Shown: positions 41,601 to 54,895, numbered from the stretch's first letter. The stretch is DNA of 64,000 nucleotides from Antedon mediterranea (GCF_964355755.1 NC_092680.1:13247001-13311000); one strand, 5' to 3'. The notes: generated by a model not told the origin, from the letters alone. Program-made: numbers and translations.

Positions 41601-42340
41601 TTTCTTTTAAAGAATACAACAATTTCTAGAAAAAATATAGCCAATCAATAGAAAAAATCCAAAATTTGATAAGGGTGAAAATGTTAAATAAATTCTTATA
41701 ATTAGCTTTTGATTGTGTTCATTTTGAAATACCTGACTTTCAATCAATTTCAGAATCAGTGGAACAGAACAGAATTTACGGACTTACCTTCTCACATGCA
41801 ATTAAATCCTCGGTTATTGTTTTCTCACACCTCTATCCTTTTGTAATTTTTATATTTTATGACCTACTGATAAAAGTATGATTTTAAACAATGAATCCAG
41901 TGTCCTTGATAGAACAAAGGTTAATAGAAATTTAGACAATTATAGCTTTGAACAGATTTCAGAGATAGGATTGCCTTGCCCTGCATCTAGACTACTTATC
42001 AATAATTAGCAACCATTTATTCATTTAATAGAAAGAATGGACATCATCATATTATGGGAAGTCTACTGTGTCAATTCCAACAGTGTGTTCTAGTTGTGTA
42101 CGACCTTTTTCCCCCGATAAAAAAATATAAAAAAACAATTTTGTCACGTACGGAATAGTCATTCACTTGGATCTAAACAATTATTTAACTTCTTTTTTTC
42201 CTGTGTAATAATTAAAAATTATATTTTTTGTATGTGCACGGCCCCTATGAAAGAAAGACCATTAGTTCTCAGGCCCTTCATGATAAACTTAAATGAATTG
42301 CAGCCATAGTACAATTTCAATATTAATACAGTATATATCT
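38654..42340. other. Long gene-free stretch 1
   Basis: AT-rich DNA, likely intron or intergenic. Contains a 53-bp tandem duplication (40315-40420), a 12-bp tandem repeat TGTGTGATATAG of about nine copies (41309-41420), and at 39645-39790 a sequence with TGGCTGCCAGCCA that is related to 43425-43530. Confidence 0.55.
41309..41420. repeat. 12-bp tandem repeat
   Basis: TGTGTGATATAG repeated about nine times; yields a false LYHT-repeat frame on the minus strand. Confidence 0.97.
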
Positions 42341-42344
42341 TTGT

Positions 42345-42461
42345 TGATATAAAGTTTGCATTACACAACATATGTTAGTTCTGAAAAGAACTGTTGAGTT
42401 TCTCGACGTTTCGATCAATATGCTTTGATCATCCTCAGGAGTGAAAACCTTCAAACAATAT
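42345..42461 (-). mobile_element. Penelope-like pLTR fragment with hammerhead-like core, copy 1
   Basis: Minus strand: CTGAGGA, then a 6-bp stem GATCAA/TTGATC, then GAAACGTC. This is the CUGANGA..GAAA..GUC layout of the hammerhead ribozymes known from Penelope-like elements, with one unpaired base at each side of stem II. The plus strand then continues AAACCTTCAAACAATAT (42445-42461), also found after copy 2. Confidence 0.6.
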
Positions 42462-42737
42462 GTAGTATATATCAAATAATAATTTGTTTGAGATGTCACA
42501 CATTTTTAAACCCAGCAATTTGTTTAGGAAGTAAATTTGAATCGTTCGTGCACATTCCATTATTTTCTCATAGCTAGTTTTCTCATCAGAAGCAATGCGA
42601 TCTTCATTGAAATTACTGTCATAATCCATTTGTAGAGACTGTTCTATGATTCAGATATTCTGCCTATGGTATGTATGTATACTGTATTCTTATCGTTGTT
42701 CATCACTGTATTGTCCTGGTCATGCACTGGCTTATAA

Positions 42738-43112
42738 TTAAACTACCATCCAGATTACTTTGCCTCTGAGACTGTGGGAATATACATCAGTCAAGCTCTC
42801 CATGTCTGAGGGTTCATAGCACAAATACAACATTTCACCTAACATTACACCATGGAGGAAAAATGATTTAATACACCATCCTCGATCCATTACCCGGTAT
42901 GTTTTGTAGGATTTGCCCGTTCTAATATTATATATGCTTATAGTAACCATAGCTTTTATCAGACATAAATCCATTAAATAACTTGCAAAGTAAATTAGAC
43001 ATTCAATTCTAAAACAACTATGGTATCCGATAGTCTGCCGATAAGGGCAGTATCGGAAAAGAGGCAGACCGCATGGGTAGTTTGATTTGCGGTCTACTAT
43101 AATTGGCGACAA
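42738..43112 (-). other. Unassigned minus-strand ORF, 124 codons
   Basis: Open frame of balanced composition with segments such as TISIYNIRTGKSYKTYR, which faintly recalls a beta-propeller blade, and GWCIKSFFLHGVMLGEMLY. There is no identifiable motif, no clear start context and no splice partner. It lies about 280 bp from a Penelope-like fragment. It may be a relic coding segment. Confidence 0.22.
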
Positions 43113-43357
43113 AAATTTTTATATGAGAGCATTGCTTACTGCACTTTATAGAAACTCATTTTGACATAACAACAACATTATCAATAGTAAATAATATAAT
43201 AATTCTTGGATCAAAGGTATATTGAAAATTACATTTTTAAAGGTCTGATATGTATAAAAATATGCCTAAACCCTTTAATGTCCCAACAGTACAAATGAAT
43301 CTATTTCTAGAGTTTATAGAAAGTGAACTAACAACAGGAACTATGCATATCTGTATA

Positions 43358-43530
43358 TAACAAGAAATATTTCTTACAAAAAACGCTGCTCGCTTATTGA
43401 AAAATATTTTTTATTTTAAATGTTTTTGAATGTGTCATTTTATTGTCACATAATAGTTATTTTACCTGAAAAAAATGTAATTTAAAGCAACAAATACTTA
43501 AATTGTCTGTCAGACAATGGTTTTGGGGTT
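43358..43530. repeat. Dispersed repeat fragments
   Basis: 43359-43392 (AACAAGAAATATTTCTTAC..AAACGCTGCTCG) matches 34279-34312; 43425-43530 matches 39645-39790 (CACATAATAGTTAT, TTACCTGAAAAAA, GTAATTTAAAGCAA). Confidence 0.6.
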
Positions 43531-44450
43531 TCTTTTCTTTTTTTATATGTGAATAAATATTATTTTTTTGTTACAGAAGTGAATACTCAATTTCTGTCAC
43601 TTTAGTTAATTTTATTGCTAAGGTCAAATCTGGGGGTCACTTCATCACCATAGATATTTCAATTGTGAAGTATCCTATTACAAACACAAACTTTAAATGG
43701 ACTGTTTCGATAATAATTCAATGACTATCTGACAGTGAATATATTGTAATTTTAGCATGACATGTCCTAATAGACTCTTTCCCAAACGTTTTTTGGGTCT
43801 ACTGTAGCAGCTGGAATCAATAAATTATAGTGGAGTTTCCATTTTCACAAAACTGTCTGTCCTTAGAACTATAACTGCTGCTTGCTTTAGCTTCTGATTG
43901 AGTAGTCCTAATGGGACGTAGCGGGCTAGAGCAGCAGCGTGAAAATAGTGAAGAATCACATGTATCTGAGAATACATAAATGTATTTTTGTTCAACTTTC
44001 AGTGGAGTTCAGACTCTAGTTAATTACATTTATAGCATCTTTAGTTGCATAACAACTAGAATTTAAAACTACAATAAAAAAAAAGGGAGTTTTTCAAAAG
44101 GGACTTTTTGTATAATTGAAATCTTGTGAGATGTTGCTTAATACTAGTAATGACAGTACTGTATATTGGTTCATGTACTTTATTAAAGGAATGACAACCT
44201 ATGTCTCTAATCACAAAAAAATCCCCTGACCTTGTTGTATAATGATTTTTAAATCTTTTTATAACTTTGAACTGTGAATTGATAATTTCCGATGGTGTGA
44301 ATAGTATTGCCTAGGGTGCTGATTTATAGGATAATCTACCTGAAGTATGAATCCTGACAATCAATTATTTAACTTATAGTTAAATATATTTAAAAAAGAC
44401 TAAAATACTAAATAATGAACACTTGTTAGAAAGTCAATGCTGCTTTATTT

Positions 44451-44512
44451 ATAAAAGATAAGGATAGCACAATTGTTATTGATAAAAGATAAGGATAGCA
44501 CAATTGTTATTT
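44451..44512. repeat. 31-bp tandem duplication
   Basis: ATAAAAGATAAGGATAGCAC plus AATTGTTATT repeated exactly twice. Confidence 0.95.
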
Positions 44513-45552
44513 ATAATATTCTTTGTCAAAAGGAAGGTTCTCTCGGGAAAATGCTAAATTTGTACAAATACTATCACTATAGAATAATTATAATTAAAAA
44601 TACAGTATGGCATTTTAGTGCATTTGATTTTAAGATTAATTGATGTACAGATCTAAGACTAAGCAAATAATTGGTCAATTTCTCTGAAATCCTTGTTTAT
44701 TTCATTCCAAATAATGGGTTTATATAATTTTACAGGTATATCAAAAACAAAATTAATTGATTTATAAATGGTGAAAAAGATGGAAATCTGTGAAAATGTG
44801 TAAATTAAATGTATTCTGCAGAAAATAGGACAAGGCCTATTGATAGTGTATATGCCCTGCCCAATTTGCAGTTACAAGTGTATACAATAAATTATATTTT
44901 TGTTAGTGTTTATTTAAAGTAATTAATTTAAAATCAATGTCATTGACTTTGGAGCAATTTAGATGTAATAGTAATTGTTTGTATTAATGCCAGAGTTTAA
45001 AAATCATTTTTTTATCACGAATACAAATTTGTCACAACCGAAGGAGTTCAATGGTAGCGCACAGGCCTGGTAGCGCATGTCCGTGATTATTTTTGTGACC
45101 ACTGTGTCCTGGTTCAATTGATACTGATTTCCCACGCTGTGAACTTAAGGTAATCGGCGTGAACTTAACACTCAATAATACTGTTGTTCTTTCATTTATC
45201 ACTAAACCAATTTAATGTAATAAGAAATTGACAAGTTAGTCCAACTGGGCTGTTAATGGGTGATCAGCAGGTACACCCTCAAGATGTAACCCTTTGGTGC
45301 ACAGATGAGGTATTCTTGTGTTTGAAACACTGCAATCAAAAATTGTTTGTTACAAAAATAAATAGCACTTATTTCCAAATTGATAGATGAAAAAAAATTC
45401 ATATAGAAAAGAAATGGTAACGGTGGTATGTTGTGACTTTTCTACCATAAGAGGGCATAATTCGGATTGTATTATATCTTTCATTTTTATCCAGGTATGC
45501 GGAACTCATAGACTATACCATAATCTGGAATTTTCTAAATTATTTGTAGAAA

Positions 45553-45958
45553 ATGATTTTAAAATTTAATCAGTATTGCCAGTTATTAGGGCATGTTGAG
45601 CTGAATGGAATAAGGTGCAATGATCCGGTATTTACAAAACATTCTTTTAATTATGAAGGACCTACATATTTTAACTCGTTAGACGTTTCTATTAGAAATT
45701 GCAATACCTTTTTAAATTTTAAAAGTAAATTAAAGAATTTTATGCTTAATAATGACACTTTTATCTTCCTCACCTTTTACTTTTTTGCCTTTCTATTTAC
45801 ATTTTTATATTTATTCTTTATTCAATTTTAACTATTTTAATATATTTTTACTGATTATGTTTTATGTCGTATTGTTGAGGGACCCTTAAAATCAGCTTCC
45901 GCTGGCTGGGTCACCCTCTTGAAACATGGTTGAATAAATAAATAATAATAAATAAATA
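45553..45958 (+). pseudogene. LINE ORF2 end and 3' tail
   Basis: Frame with FNYEGPTYFNSLDVSIRN and FLNFKSKLKNFML, the C-terminal WN-LP/SFK block of CR1/L2-type reverse transcriptases. The 3' end has GGCTGGGTCACCCTC and a TTGAATAAATAAATAATAAT tail. 5'-truncated. Confidence 0.75.
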
Positions 45959-46059
45959 ACAATGCACATTTTGAAAAGAGAAAAATTAATAATCCAATTT
46001 GTTATTAAAATTTGTAATTATTTTTTATGATTATTTTTAATTGTCAATATTTTCCTTTT

Positions 46060-46365
46060 GTAGCAATATAGTTCTTAATTTTTTTTTTTTTCTCTTTTGT
46101 GGCGTTAACCACTATTTTATTCATTTCATTCTGAAATGATCAATACAATGATTTTACACTTCATCCAAATATATATTCCCTTGTTATTCTGTTCTGTTAT
46201 TTTCTTGTACTTTCTTTTATCTTTTGTACGATTTGATCGAAACAATTCGGTCGGATATATTATATATATACTTTTATATGTATTATCCACTTTTTTCATA
46301 ATTTTCTTTTATTTTAACTATTCCTCTCTACATTAAAAAAAAAAACAAAAAAAAAAAAAAGCAAT
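46060..46365 (+). other. T-rich segment ending in an A-rich tail
   Basis: Low-complexity sequence that ends A11-C-A14 at about 46335-46362, as a retroposed copy would. The hydrophobic frame inside (46136-46336) is a product of T-richness. Confidence 0.3.
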
Positions 46366-49300
46366 AGGTTTATGTCTCTACAAAACACACATGTGCATAT
46401 ATTCGAGTACATGACTGCATACATACATACCCACGACAAAGGTATATATATAAATAAATAAATATTTACAATATATAAAATGCAATACAATTACTCAACT
46501 ATTCTTAATTCTTTTTTTTTTTTAACAATAAGAACATAAGTAAAAATATAAAATTCCAATAATTATAGTAAGCTTTAAAAATCCTTTCCTTACTCTTGTG
46601 TTTTAGTTTTATGTCTCATGGTTATATTTGTTACTTACTTATATGTTACGTTTTGTTTTGTTTTTAATATTTATTTCATTTATTTTCGTTTTTTTTTTTT
46701 TTATAATTCTATATAAAGATTTAACCACCTATTGGCATTGTACAGCGTTATATAAACCTCTGTAGAATATACCGTATTATAATAGTCGGTTAAGGTATAA
46801 CCTATAATTTTTTTTAGTTCTTAATTTTTTATTTATTTTTTGACTTCATGTGGATCCTTTATTTCCTTCAGAATAAAACCTTGATTCATAGGAACCACAA
46901 CTGCCCACACTCTTGTGTGTCATGGATCAATACAATGATTTCTTTAATTTTAAAATTTGATAGAAAAATATTGCTTATAAGAAACACCCTTTTAAACAAG
47001 GTCAATTAATTTGACTGGGTCACGTTTGAAATAATTTATCCTTCATGTTAGAAATTAAATAATCAAGGTTGCAATTGTGTACTGTACTATTTATAGTACA
47101 TTTGTATTGATTACAAACTGTACTTAAAATTGTATATACTGTATAAAATAGAAGACTCAATTTCACATTTAGTGTCATGCCAATGAAATTCCAGTAAACA
47201 TTTCTATCTTTGACACTTCAAATCCTTAATTGATTGTATTGTTGTAATGGAAGTTTCCTATTTACATTACTGAACTACTACTGGTACTTCTTGTTTTAAA
47301 TACAATTTTTAGAAATTAAAAAAAGAAAAGAAGTCTTTGCAACAAATTATTTTATGGATACAAACAAAAATATTACCTAATAATAGTAATACAAGGTACT
47401 CGACTGTGTTTACTTCATTTTCTAATAATTACTGTAGCTATGTTTACTGTACATATTCTTTTCTCTATTTATAGTTCCCTTTTATTTACTACTCTGAAGA
47501 TCAGGAGGCCTACATTTGTATTGATTTGATTGATTTATTTATTAAATTTTATTTTTTATTCATAAAATAATTGCAGATACATTTAACTTGTTCTGCATTC
47601 AAACGCTGGATGTACTGTACCATCAAAGTTAACATGATACTTGATATCTATAGAGAGCTAACAACACATTACTTTCGTTGGATATAACTCTGATATGATT
47701 CGGATCAGCTAAATCCGTTCTATGCACACTTAACTCTAGTGCGTGTGAACATGAATGCAGATACCGGTACCTTTCTTAAGAAAAACCTAAGAAATAGGAT
47801 TTGTAATCCAATCTTACTTTGATAATTGATACTGATTTAATTTTTTTTACATTCTGCTCAAATGTCAGATCATGGCGAGGTGTAAAGAAAGAGGTTTTTG
47901 CTAATAAATATCACTTTTGTGTGTTTCTTTGTCTATGTTGGTTTGTTTATTCAGGTACACTCTAATCTATTTTAAGATCTGTTGAGTTGTTTTCAAATGT
48001 GTGATATTTCTCATTTCATTAATTTTTAAGTAGGACATGGATATGCTTTAAATCTATTGTATGTAGCCTACATTTTAATTGTTGAAGCACTTTCTCTTGT
48101 GTTTCATTGGGGCAAGTAGACATCGTGGCTCATGGGGACGGTATTTCTAAGATGCCGACATTGCTCCAATTGTGTTAGTGAGTACATTTTGACACACAAT
48201 AACACAAGTTTTAGTTTCTAGCAACATTTCACACATTCAGTAACGTAAATATGTTACCTGTGTTTTTCAACAATACACACATACTTAATGATCCACTGAA
48301 GATTTCAGATAAAATAAAACAAGAGAGACTACAAATAAAGAGACATTGAGAAATTGATCAAAGCATCAAATTTGTTTCTCTTTATTTGGAGTTTACCCCA
48401 TGTTTTATTGTTTTTTGACATTTTTTCGGTATGCATTGTTAAAAAAAACAGGCGCGGATTTAGGCTGGGCTAAGCAGGCTTTACAGGCACACAATCCATA
48501 TTTCAGGTTGTTTTATTGTACGGTAATCATTTTGAAAGTTAATTGGATCGTTGCATAGGTGACAAAGATTTCAAACATAATATGGCTTGTGTTTAGATAA
48601 ACCCACAACTAAACCTTTAATCTTTAAAAAGGGCCAGCAAATTTACCCATCAAACATGTAAAGGAACTCATTGTAAATTGGCAATAAAATTGGAAAGTGG
48701 TGCTTTAGTATCAAAGTGGTTTATTGAGTGCAAACCTTCTGGATATTAAAGACACCTTCCCTACAATTTGTGACGTTTTGTAAAAATAATACATATATAT
48801 TACTTTAAAAACATTAAACCAGGTCATTCCTTGTCTTAAATGTACGTTTTATGGTAAATTATGATAAAAAGTGAGAAACAATGCACTACCTAAGTAGCTC
48901 GCGGCGACTGACCTCTCGTGGACGGTCTTTAGGCCTAGCCTAGCTAGGCTTAGTTTTGTAGGCCTAGCTGGTAAACATCGGTAACGTACGAACATCGTAC
49001 GCTAGCTATATACCTAGCCTGACGTTGTATAGTTGCTGCATTAATTGTCTTTCTATTTTTGCCAGACTCCGTTGATACAAATTGGGGAAAACCCGGTATT
49101 TTCGCTGAAAAGTTAGGAGTCTTCCATTTGTTTTGGCCTCACGATCGATCGAAAAGTGGGTGAATTACAGAAGAAAAACAAAAATATCAATCGGCGTGCA
49201 ATGCATTTTGGGATTTATAGCGGGCCGCTATAATTATTAGAATCGACTTATTTTTCACAGTTTTAACCATTTAAAGACGAAAAAAGTTATCGCAATAGGA

Positions 49301-50198
49301 CCATATAGTATTATTTTTACATTAAATATAGTTTGTGATCTTAAATTAGATCTAAAAAACGTAGGGAAGGTGTAAGTTCAAAACAAACATCCTTAAGGGG
49401 GCCAATTCAGCTTACCAGCAAGCTACTGGTATTTCAGTCCTCTTAGGCCTGGAGCTTTACTCACACCACAGAGGTAATATGCCCTATACCTAAGGGCTGG
49501 TCAATACAAGGCATCGTAGGGTTTGTTTAGATTGATTTTCATTTAAAAGAATTTGCCCTGACCATTAATTAAAACTTTAGAAACCACATGAGATTATGAA
49601 AATGGACAAGTTTTGTTATGGCATGTTCATGCATTCACTTTACAATAACCCAATGTTACCTGTACTGCCTCACGCTGTCTTAAAGGGAAACTAACTCCAT
49701 CACTGTGATGTTTATTCTATTTACAAATCCTTTACTTTAGTGTTTTAAAACTTACTGAATGTGTTTGTACAGGTTGGATTAACAAGTGGCACTAATTAAT
49801 TAGCATAAGTGATTAATTATCATAATTTTGTAATGCTGTTCATATCTGAAAAATTAAGTATTATTAGGCGATAAAACAGTACCACTATTAACATCCTTTA
49901 AATTGATTGATTTTTTCTGTTTTTTTTTCCATATCGTAATAAAATACTTGTCAGGCAATGTACAAAAATATGAACCATTGTCATTCAAAATAGAAAGAAA
50001 GAGTATAGGGTGAGGGTTAGGTGACAGTCTTTTGTGTCTTATAAATCTCAAATTGGTTGTAAAATAATGTCAAAATAATGATGAACTATGTGATGCATAT
50101 TATATGTTTTTGTCTTGTTTTTTTTAAATCTAGGGTAGCCAGGCCTATCAGGTTATCTATTGATCAAAATCATATGCACCCTTAAGTGATGATGTCAC
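46366..50198. other. Long gene-free stretch 2
   Basis: AT-rich. A more GC-rich island at 48890-49260 contains palindromic TAGGCCTAGCCTAGCTAGGC words and CAATGCATTTTGGGATT; it could be an old element. No exon found. Confidence 0.45.
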
Positions 50199-50201
50199 AT
50201 A

Positions 50202-50851
50202 GACCCCATTTACACTTACGATTTAGGCCGGCCCTGGGTCGGCAATTGATAAGTGTAAATACTCCAAAAAGTTAGGCCGGCCCTGGGCCGGACGCAGATC
50301 TGGGCCACCTCTCCAGGTAGGTTCAGGAGCGGCTTTTACGTTTGGGCCGGCTTACGCAGTGAATCGTGAACAACGTTTGACCTTTTTATGAGGTTGTTGT
50401 TATGACGATCCGACATTCTCAGTACATACCTTCCTCCTTTTCGGGCGACAATTTGTTTTCTTCATTATATAGTTAAATTTATTTTCAGACATCTTCTTTC
50501 AATAAAGTATTCCTCCGCTTGTTTCGCATATACATAAAATATAGCCATATTATATATAAAACAGTGGGGTTCATTTTGTTTTTAATGGGACAAAAAACAA
50601 CAATACAGTACTATAAATATAAAACGGTCGGTTCGCGCGGAGAGTTGAATTGACGATCGAGAGAGAAAAATGTAAACAAACTGTACTTCGTATCCCAGCA
50701 TGCAATGGTACTTCCGATAAAATTATTTACGACCAGTAATCTGCGTCGGTAGTGTAAACGCTCTGGGCCGGCCTAAAAAGTAAATATTTGCAACCGGCCC
50801 AGGACCGACCCAGGACCGGCCCTGGACCCAAACGAAAGTGTAAATGGGGTC
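50202..50851. mobile_element. DNA element with GACCCCATTTACACTT tips, 650 bp
   Basis: Inverted ends GACCCCATTTACACTTACG and GACCCCATTTACACTTTCG, flanked on both sides by ATA (50199-50201, 50852-50854). Just inside, GGCCGGCCCTGGGTCGG words are repeated in both orientations. No transposase frame. The 3-bp flank would fit a Harbinger-like insertion, but ATA is not the usual TWA, so class is uncertain. Confidence 0.75.
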
Positions 50852-52268
50852 ATAGAGTGTGAGACAACTAAAATCTTGTTTGTAAGAGGCTAAAACGTGT
50901 AAATTATAGAAGCATGTACAGTCACGAAATACAAACACTCCCCCTCAATCCCCTAACACTGGTCAATAGGTCATGGTCAACATTGTTGTGTATGATAAAA
51001 ATATCTGTAAATTATATTTGAGCTCTTCAAATTTAACCTGTATTTAGTTACAGAACCTCCCCTTATGCTCTGTTTTTGTGAGTAACTGTGTCAATAGGAT
51101 TGAAGTCTGTAATTTTGAAATATAATACAGTTTTAAATGGATAATAGATTTTAGTTGTATTTAACTTCTTTAACATTTATGCATGCTTGTTCTTCCTTGG
51201 GCCACCATGCACATATAAATATAAAACTAAAAGTACTTAAAAAGTTTATGTTTAAATGATTGTTGAGAAATGGATGAATGACTGTTAGAAATAAGATTGT
51301 TCCATTCCTGTACTTTTGTAATCAATCTTAGGTATAAATATAGAGTAACAACATATAGTGGCTGTATTGTTACCAAATTTGAATTTATGAAGATTTGCAT
51401 TTTATATACATTTTTATAAAAGACTAAATGTTAGGCCTTACCTATTACTATGTTTTAAAAAATGATTTTGTTTGCATCCTTTCTTGAATTAGTTTGTTTA
51501 TAGAATAAATTGGACTGCTTGTTGATTGACTTTAGATTACATTTATATTGTGTTTATCTAACACACAAATGATAACCTGTGAACGACCTCTTTCTAGTTT
51601 GGTAAATGGATTCAATAGTATTGCAATGGATACAGATCTATTGTCAAGTTGTTTGAATTTGTTTTTATTTGCCACTGTTTCATTTTAGTTTACTTTTTTT
51701 TTTCTCAAAAATATATAATAAATAAATGAGCCTGTTTGTATCGAAAATCGTAGTTGTCTTTCAGTTTGGTTGTATACAGTAACTTTATTTAATATGTGTT
51801 GCAGCTTATTTTTTACCCATTTTGTGATCATTCATAGTTGCTTTAATCTAGGTTCAAGATGGTTCTTTGAAGTTATATTATGTTAAAAAGATAAAATGTT
51901 GACACCATTTACATACCTTTTGAGTTCAAATTGATTCTTCAATTGAATTGACATTGCTCCAAAAAGCAAAAAAAAGAAAAAAATCAATTTTTTATTCCAT
52001 ATAACTTTTTTTTATTATACTGCTTTGCTTTTGGAGGTATGGATAGCCAGGATTATAGGTCATATTTTGCAAATGAGATATTGAGATGAGATCCTGGTTT
52101 TTTGACAACCCCCAATGGAGTTCTTAGGCTAGATAATGACTCATCAATCAAGTTGCCCTCTTCATGCTCATACTGATAAGAATCTAGCTTTGATTAAAGA
52201 ATTCCTTTCATAAGGTGTATGATCTAGTAAAGCTGCAGAACTGGGGATTTAAAATACTCATCCACAGC

Positions 52269-52535
52269 TAAACGGTCACCACTGTCGTTCAGTAACATCC
52301 CCACTGCAGTTCAGCAACATCCCCACTGCAGTTCAGCAACATCCCCACTGCAGTTGTTCATCGAATTCCCCACTGCAGTTCAGTGGTGTCACCACTGCAG
52401 TTCAGCGAATTCCCCACTTAAGTAAAGTTCAGTAAATTCCCCACTGTAGTTCAGTGAATTCCCCACTGTGGTTCAGTGAATTCCCCACTGCAGTTCAGCG
52501 AATTCCCCACTGCAGTTCAGCGAATTTCAGTGAAA
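52269..52535. repeat. 22-bp minisatellite, about 11 copies
   Basis: Unit CCCCACTGCAGTTCAGCGAATT with substitutions and indels. Confidence 0.93.
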
Positions 52536-53046
52536 TCTACACTCTGGGTCTAATTACATTATTAGTAAGTACAAAGCTACATTTTATTGCATGAGTAAAA
52601 TCTAGGGAAAAAAGTCCATAGATGGGTATGCTATGTTTAGAAAATATTACAAGATATTAAAGTCTAATAATTCTCAAAAATAGGTTTATAATTGAGATTA
52701 GGAAAAATTTCAGGAAGGATTTATTTAAGACTCCCATGATGGGAAGATTCTACCAAATATATCACTTCTATACTTTTTAAAAAGTTTATATATTGATTCT
52801 TTTTGAGACACATATCATCAAATGATACATTTCATTCATTCTAAAAATTAAAAAATCTAAATGTCTTGAAAAGATAATGTAGTACCCTATTAACCCCTGG
52901 TTTCCGGCCATCAATAAATAATGCAATTTTAAAGGGTGTTATTGGAATATTAGGTTAGAGATGGAACACAGATGTTGACATTAAAATCTTATTAACATTC
53001 TGTAGGTTAGGTTTTTAATCATTTTTTTGTGGCATTTGGAATTTTA

Positions 53047-53715
53047 TCAATATTCATATTCATATTCATATTCATTTATTATCCAGAAAAATAAAAACAA
53101 TAATACAAAAAGCATAAATTACATAAAACAAAAACAAGCATAGAAAAACGCAGGACACTATCCTGGCGGATTGTCAAAAAGCAAAAATATCGCTATAATA
53201 GACTCTCCTGATACTCTGATAGTGCTGGTGGCAAAATAACAGAAACAAGGTTAAACATTTAACAATCCGGTAACATAGAATTTATATAAAACAGAATAAA
53301 AATTGCAATCATTATAAATAAACATGTCTGTGATATATACCGGAATCTCATCCCACATCCTTGGAAATGAAATAAAAACAGAGTAAAAAAAAGCATTAGT
53401 ACGAGACTTCTTATGTCTAAAAACAAGTTTCTCACTTCTACGTTCAACAGGTTTAGGTAGCAAAGCACCATCAATTAGGAAATCTGTACAGAGGCACTTC
53501 ACAACAAATTTAACACGGATGAATTTAAGTCTATTATAAATCATGGGTAATTTTAGAGTCCGTAACCTTTGTTCGTATGACGGCCGCATGTCATAATCCA
53601 TGTGAAAAAAACGTGGGAAGCATGATCGTGTAAAGCGTCTCTGAACAGATTCAATCTGATTAATGGTGCTTTGCAGAAATGGAAACCAGACAGAGTTGTT
53701 GCTATATACCAGAAA
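53047..53715 (-). pseudogene. LINE reverse transcriptase C-terminal part, second family
   Basis: Minus strand: NNSVWFPFLQSTINQIESVQ, RRFTRSCFPRFFH, DYDMRPSYEQRLRTLKLP, then a divergent tail ending WDEIPVYIT and a stop near 53251. The S.VW.P....I..IE.VQ..FT and Y..RL..L.L blocks are typical of Jockey/CR1-group LINE C-termini. The 3' end carries a (GAATAT)n tail at 53047-53078. One frameshift or start break lies near 53600. Confidence 0.82.
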
Positions 53716-53935
53716 TCATCCTAGGACTGTATGGATAGTTCACCAAAGATATAAACACAAGTTATGACCATATAGTGCTACAAATATGCTATTTTGAATA
53801 CACAGTCTCATGGAGTTTATTCATTCATTTCTATGTTTTTCTGACTTTTCCACTGTGTGAATTTGGTATTGTTTCTGGCTTTCACACCAGTGCCATCCTT
53901 TCCACTTATATTCCAAGTTTCCTTGACTTTCTGCA

Positions 53936-54074
53936 TTCTCACTCCTGAGGACGATCAAAGCATATTGATCGAAACGTCGAGAAACTCAACAGTTCTTTTC
54001 AGAACTAAGATACGTGGTGTACCGCAAACTTTATATTAACATTTGATTTCGCCATGCAAACCTTCAAACAATAT
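53936..54074 (+). mobile_element. Penelope-like pLTR fragment with hammerhead-like core, copy 2
   Basis: CTGAGGA at 53945-53951, stem GATCAA/TTGATC (53953-53958, 53965-53970), GAAAC (53971-53975), GTC (53976-53978) and a 3-bp stem I CTC/GAG next to them. About 90 bp match copy 1 in opposite orientation through AGTTCTTTTCAGAACTAA. It ends in AAACCTTCAAACAATAT at 54058-54074. Confidence 0.65.
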
Positions 54075-54895
54075 ATTTCTGACCTCATATATCTATAGAA
54101 TACATTCAGTAGTACAAAAATACATAATTAACAAAAGTTACTCAATCATCATATACACTTAGGTTGACTGTCATGCACTTAAAGTATAAAGTAACTAAAA
54201 AACAAAAGTTTATTCAATTTTTTCTGAAGTTTAGATTCACCATTTCAATTTATATGGTGTCAGTCAGAGTTTTAAAGTTTTTTTTGCCTTGCTTGCCGGA
54301 CCTGGATAACCAAATAATAGCCCATAGACAAAATATTCACAAAAAGAGGAAATTCCGTTACGCACCCCTATCGGTTAATGGTGTAATATGCAAAATGTTG
54401 CAATATATTGTATTAAACTAATGTTAATTGACAATTGTGATTATCTCACATCAAGTTTGTGTTTAAGAGAATACATTTAGAGAAAAAAAATGTATGAACA
54501 TTGTTCCCATGTTATTTCCACTGATAAGTCTATTAATCAATAGAAAAGCTATGATTTAGGATTGTCCTAGTTTCTGAAATTGAAATTCATTATTCAATAA
54601 AACATCAGCATTTCCCAGGGCAGAAACTTTATTAAGAAAGAGGTGAGTGATTGCTCACTAACATCATAAAAACTTGAATTTCAAAACTCTTGACCCCTGA
54701 CATGTAATGTCACAAAAGGTGGGAACACAGATGATAGACTTGTTTTAGGATCCATAGGGTTGGTTATCAACAATAATGGTTTACTTGAGGTACAGTAAAC
54801 AGGACACTATTTTAATACTATATGGTATTTTATGTAATTTAATTCTAAAAAAATCCCCAAATTTTGTTATATTTATGTAAAAGCTGGTAAAAAAT

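Noticed and set aside
45000-45140. Possible tRNA-derived SINE (GTTCAATGGTAGCGCA)
   Set aside because: Box-like words are present but no consistent A/B-box spacing or shared body was found.
46136-46336. Hydrophobic 66-codon ORF
   Set aside because: T-rich low-complexity sequence gives Phe/Leu/Ile-rich frames by chance.
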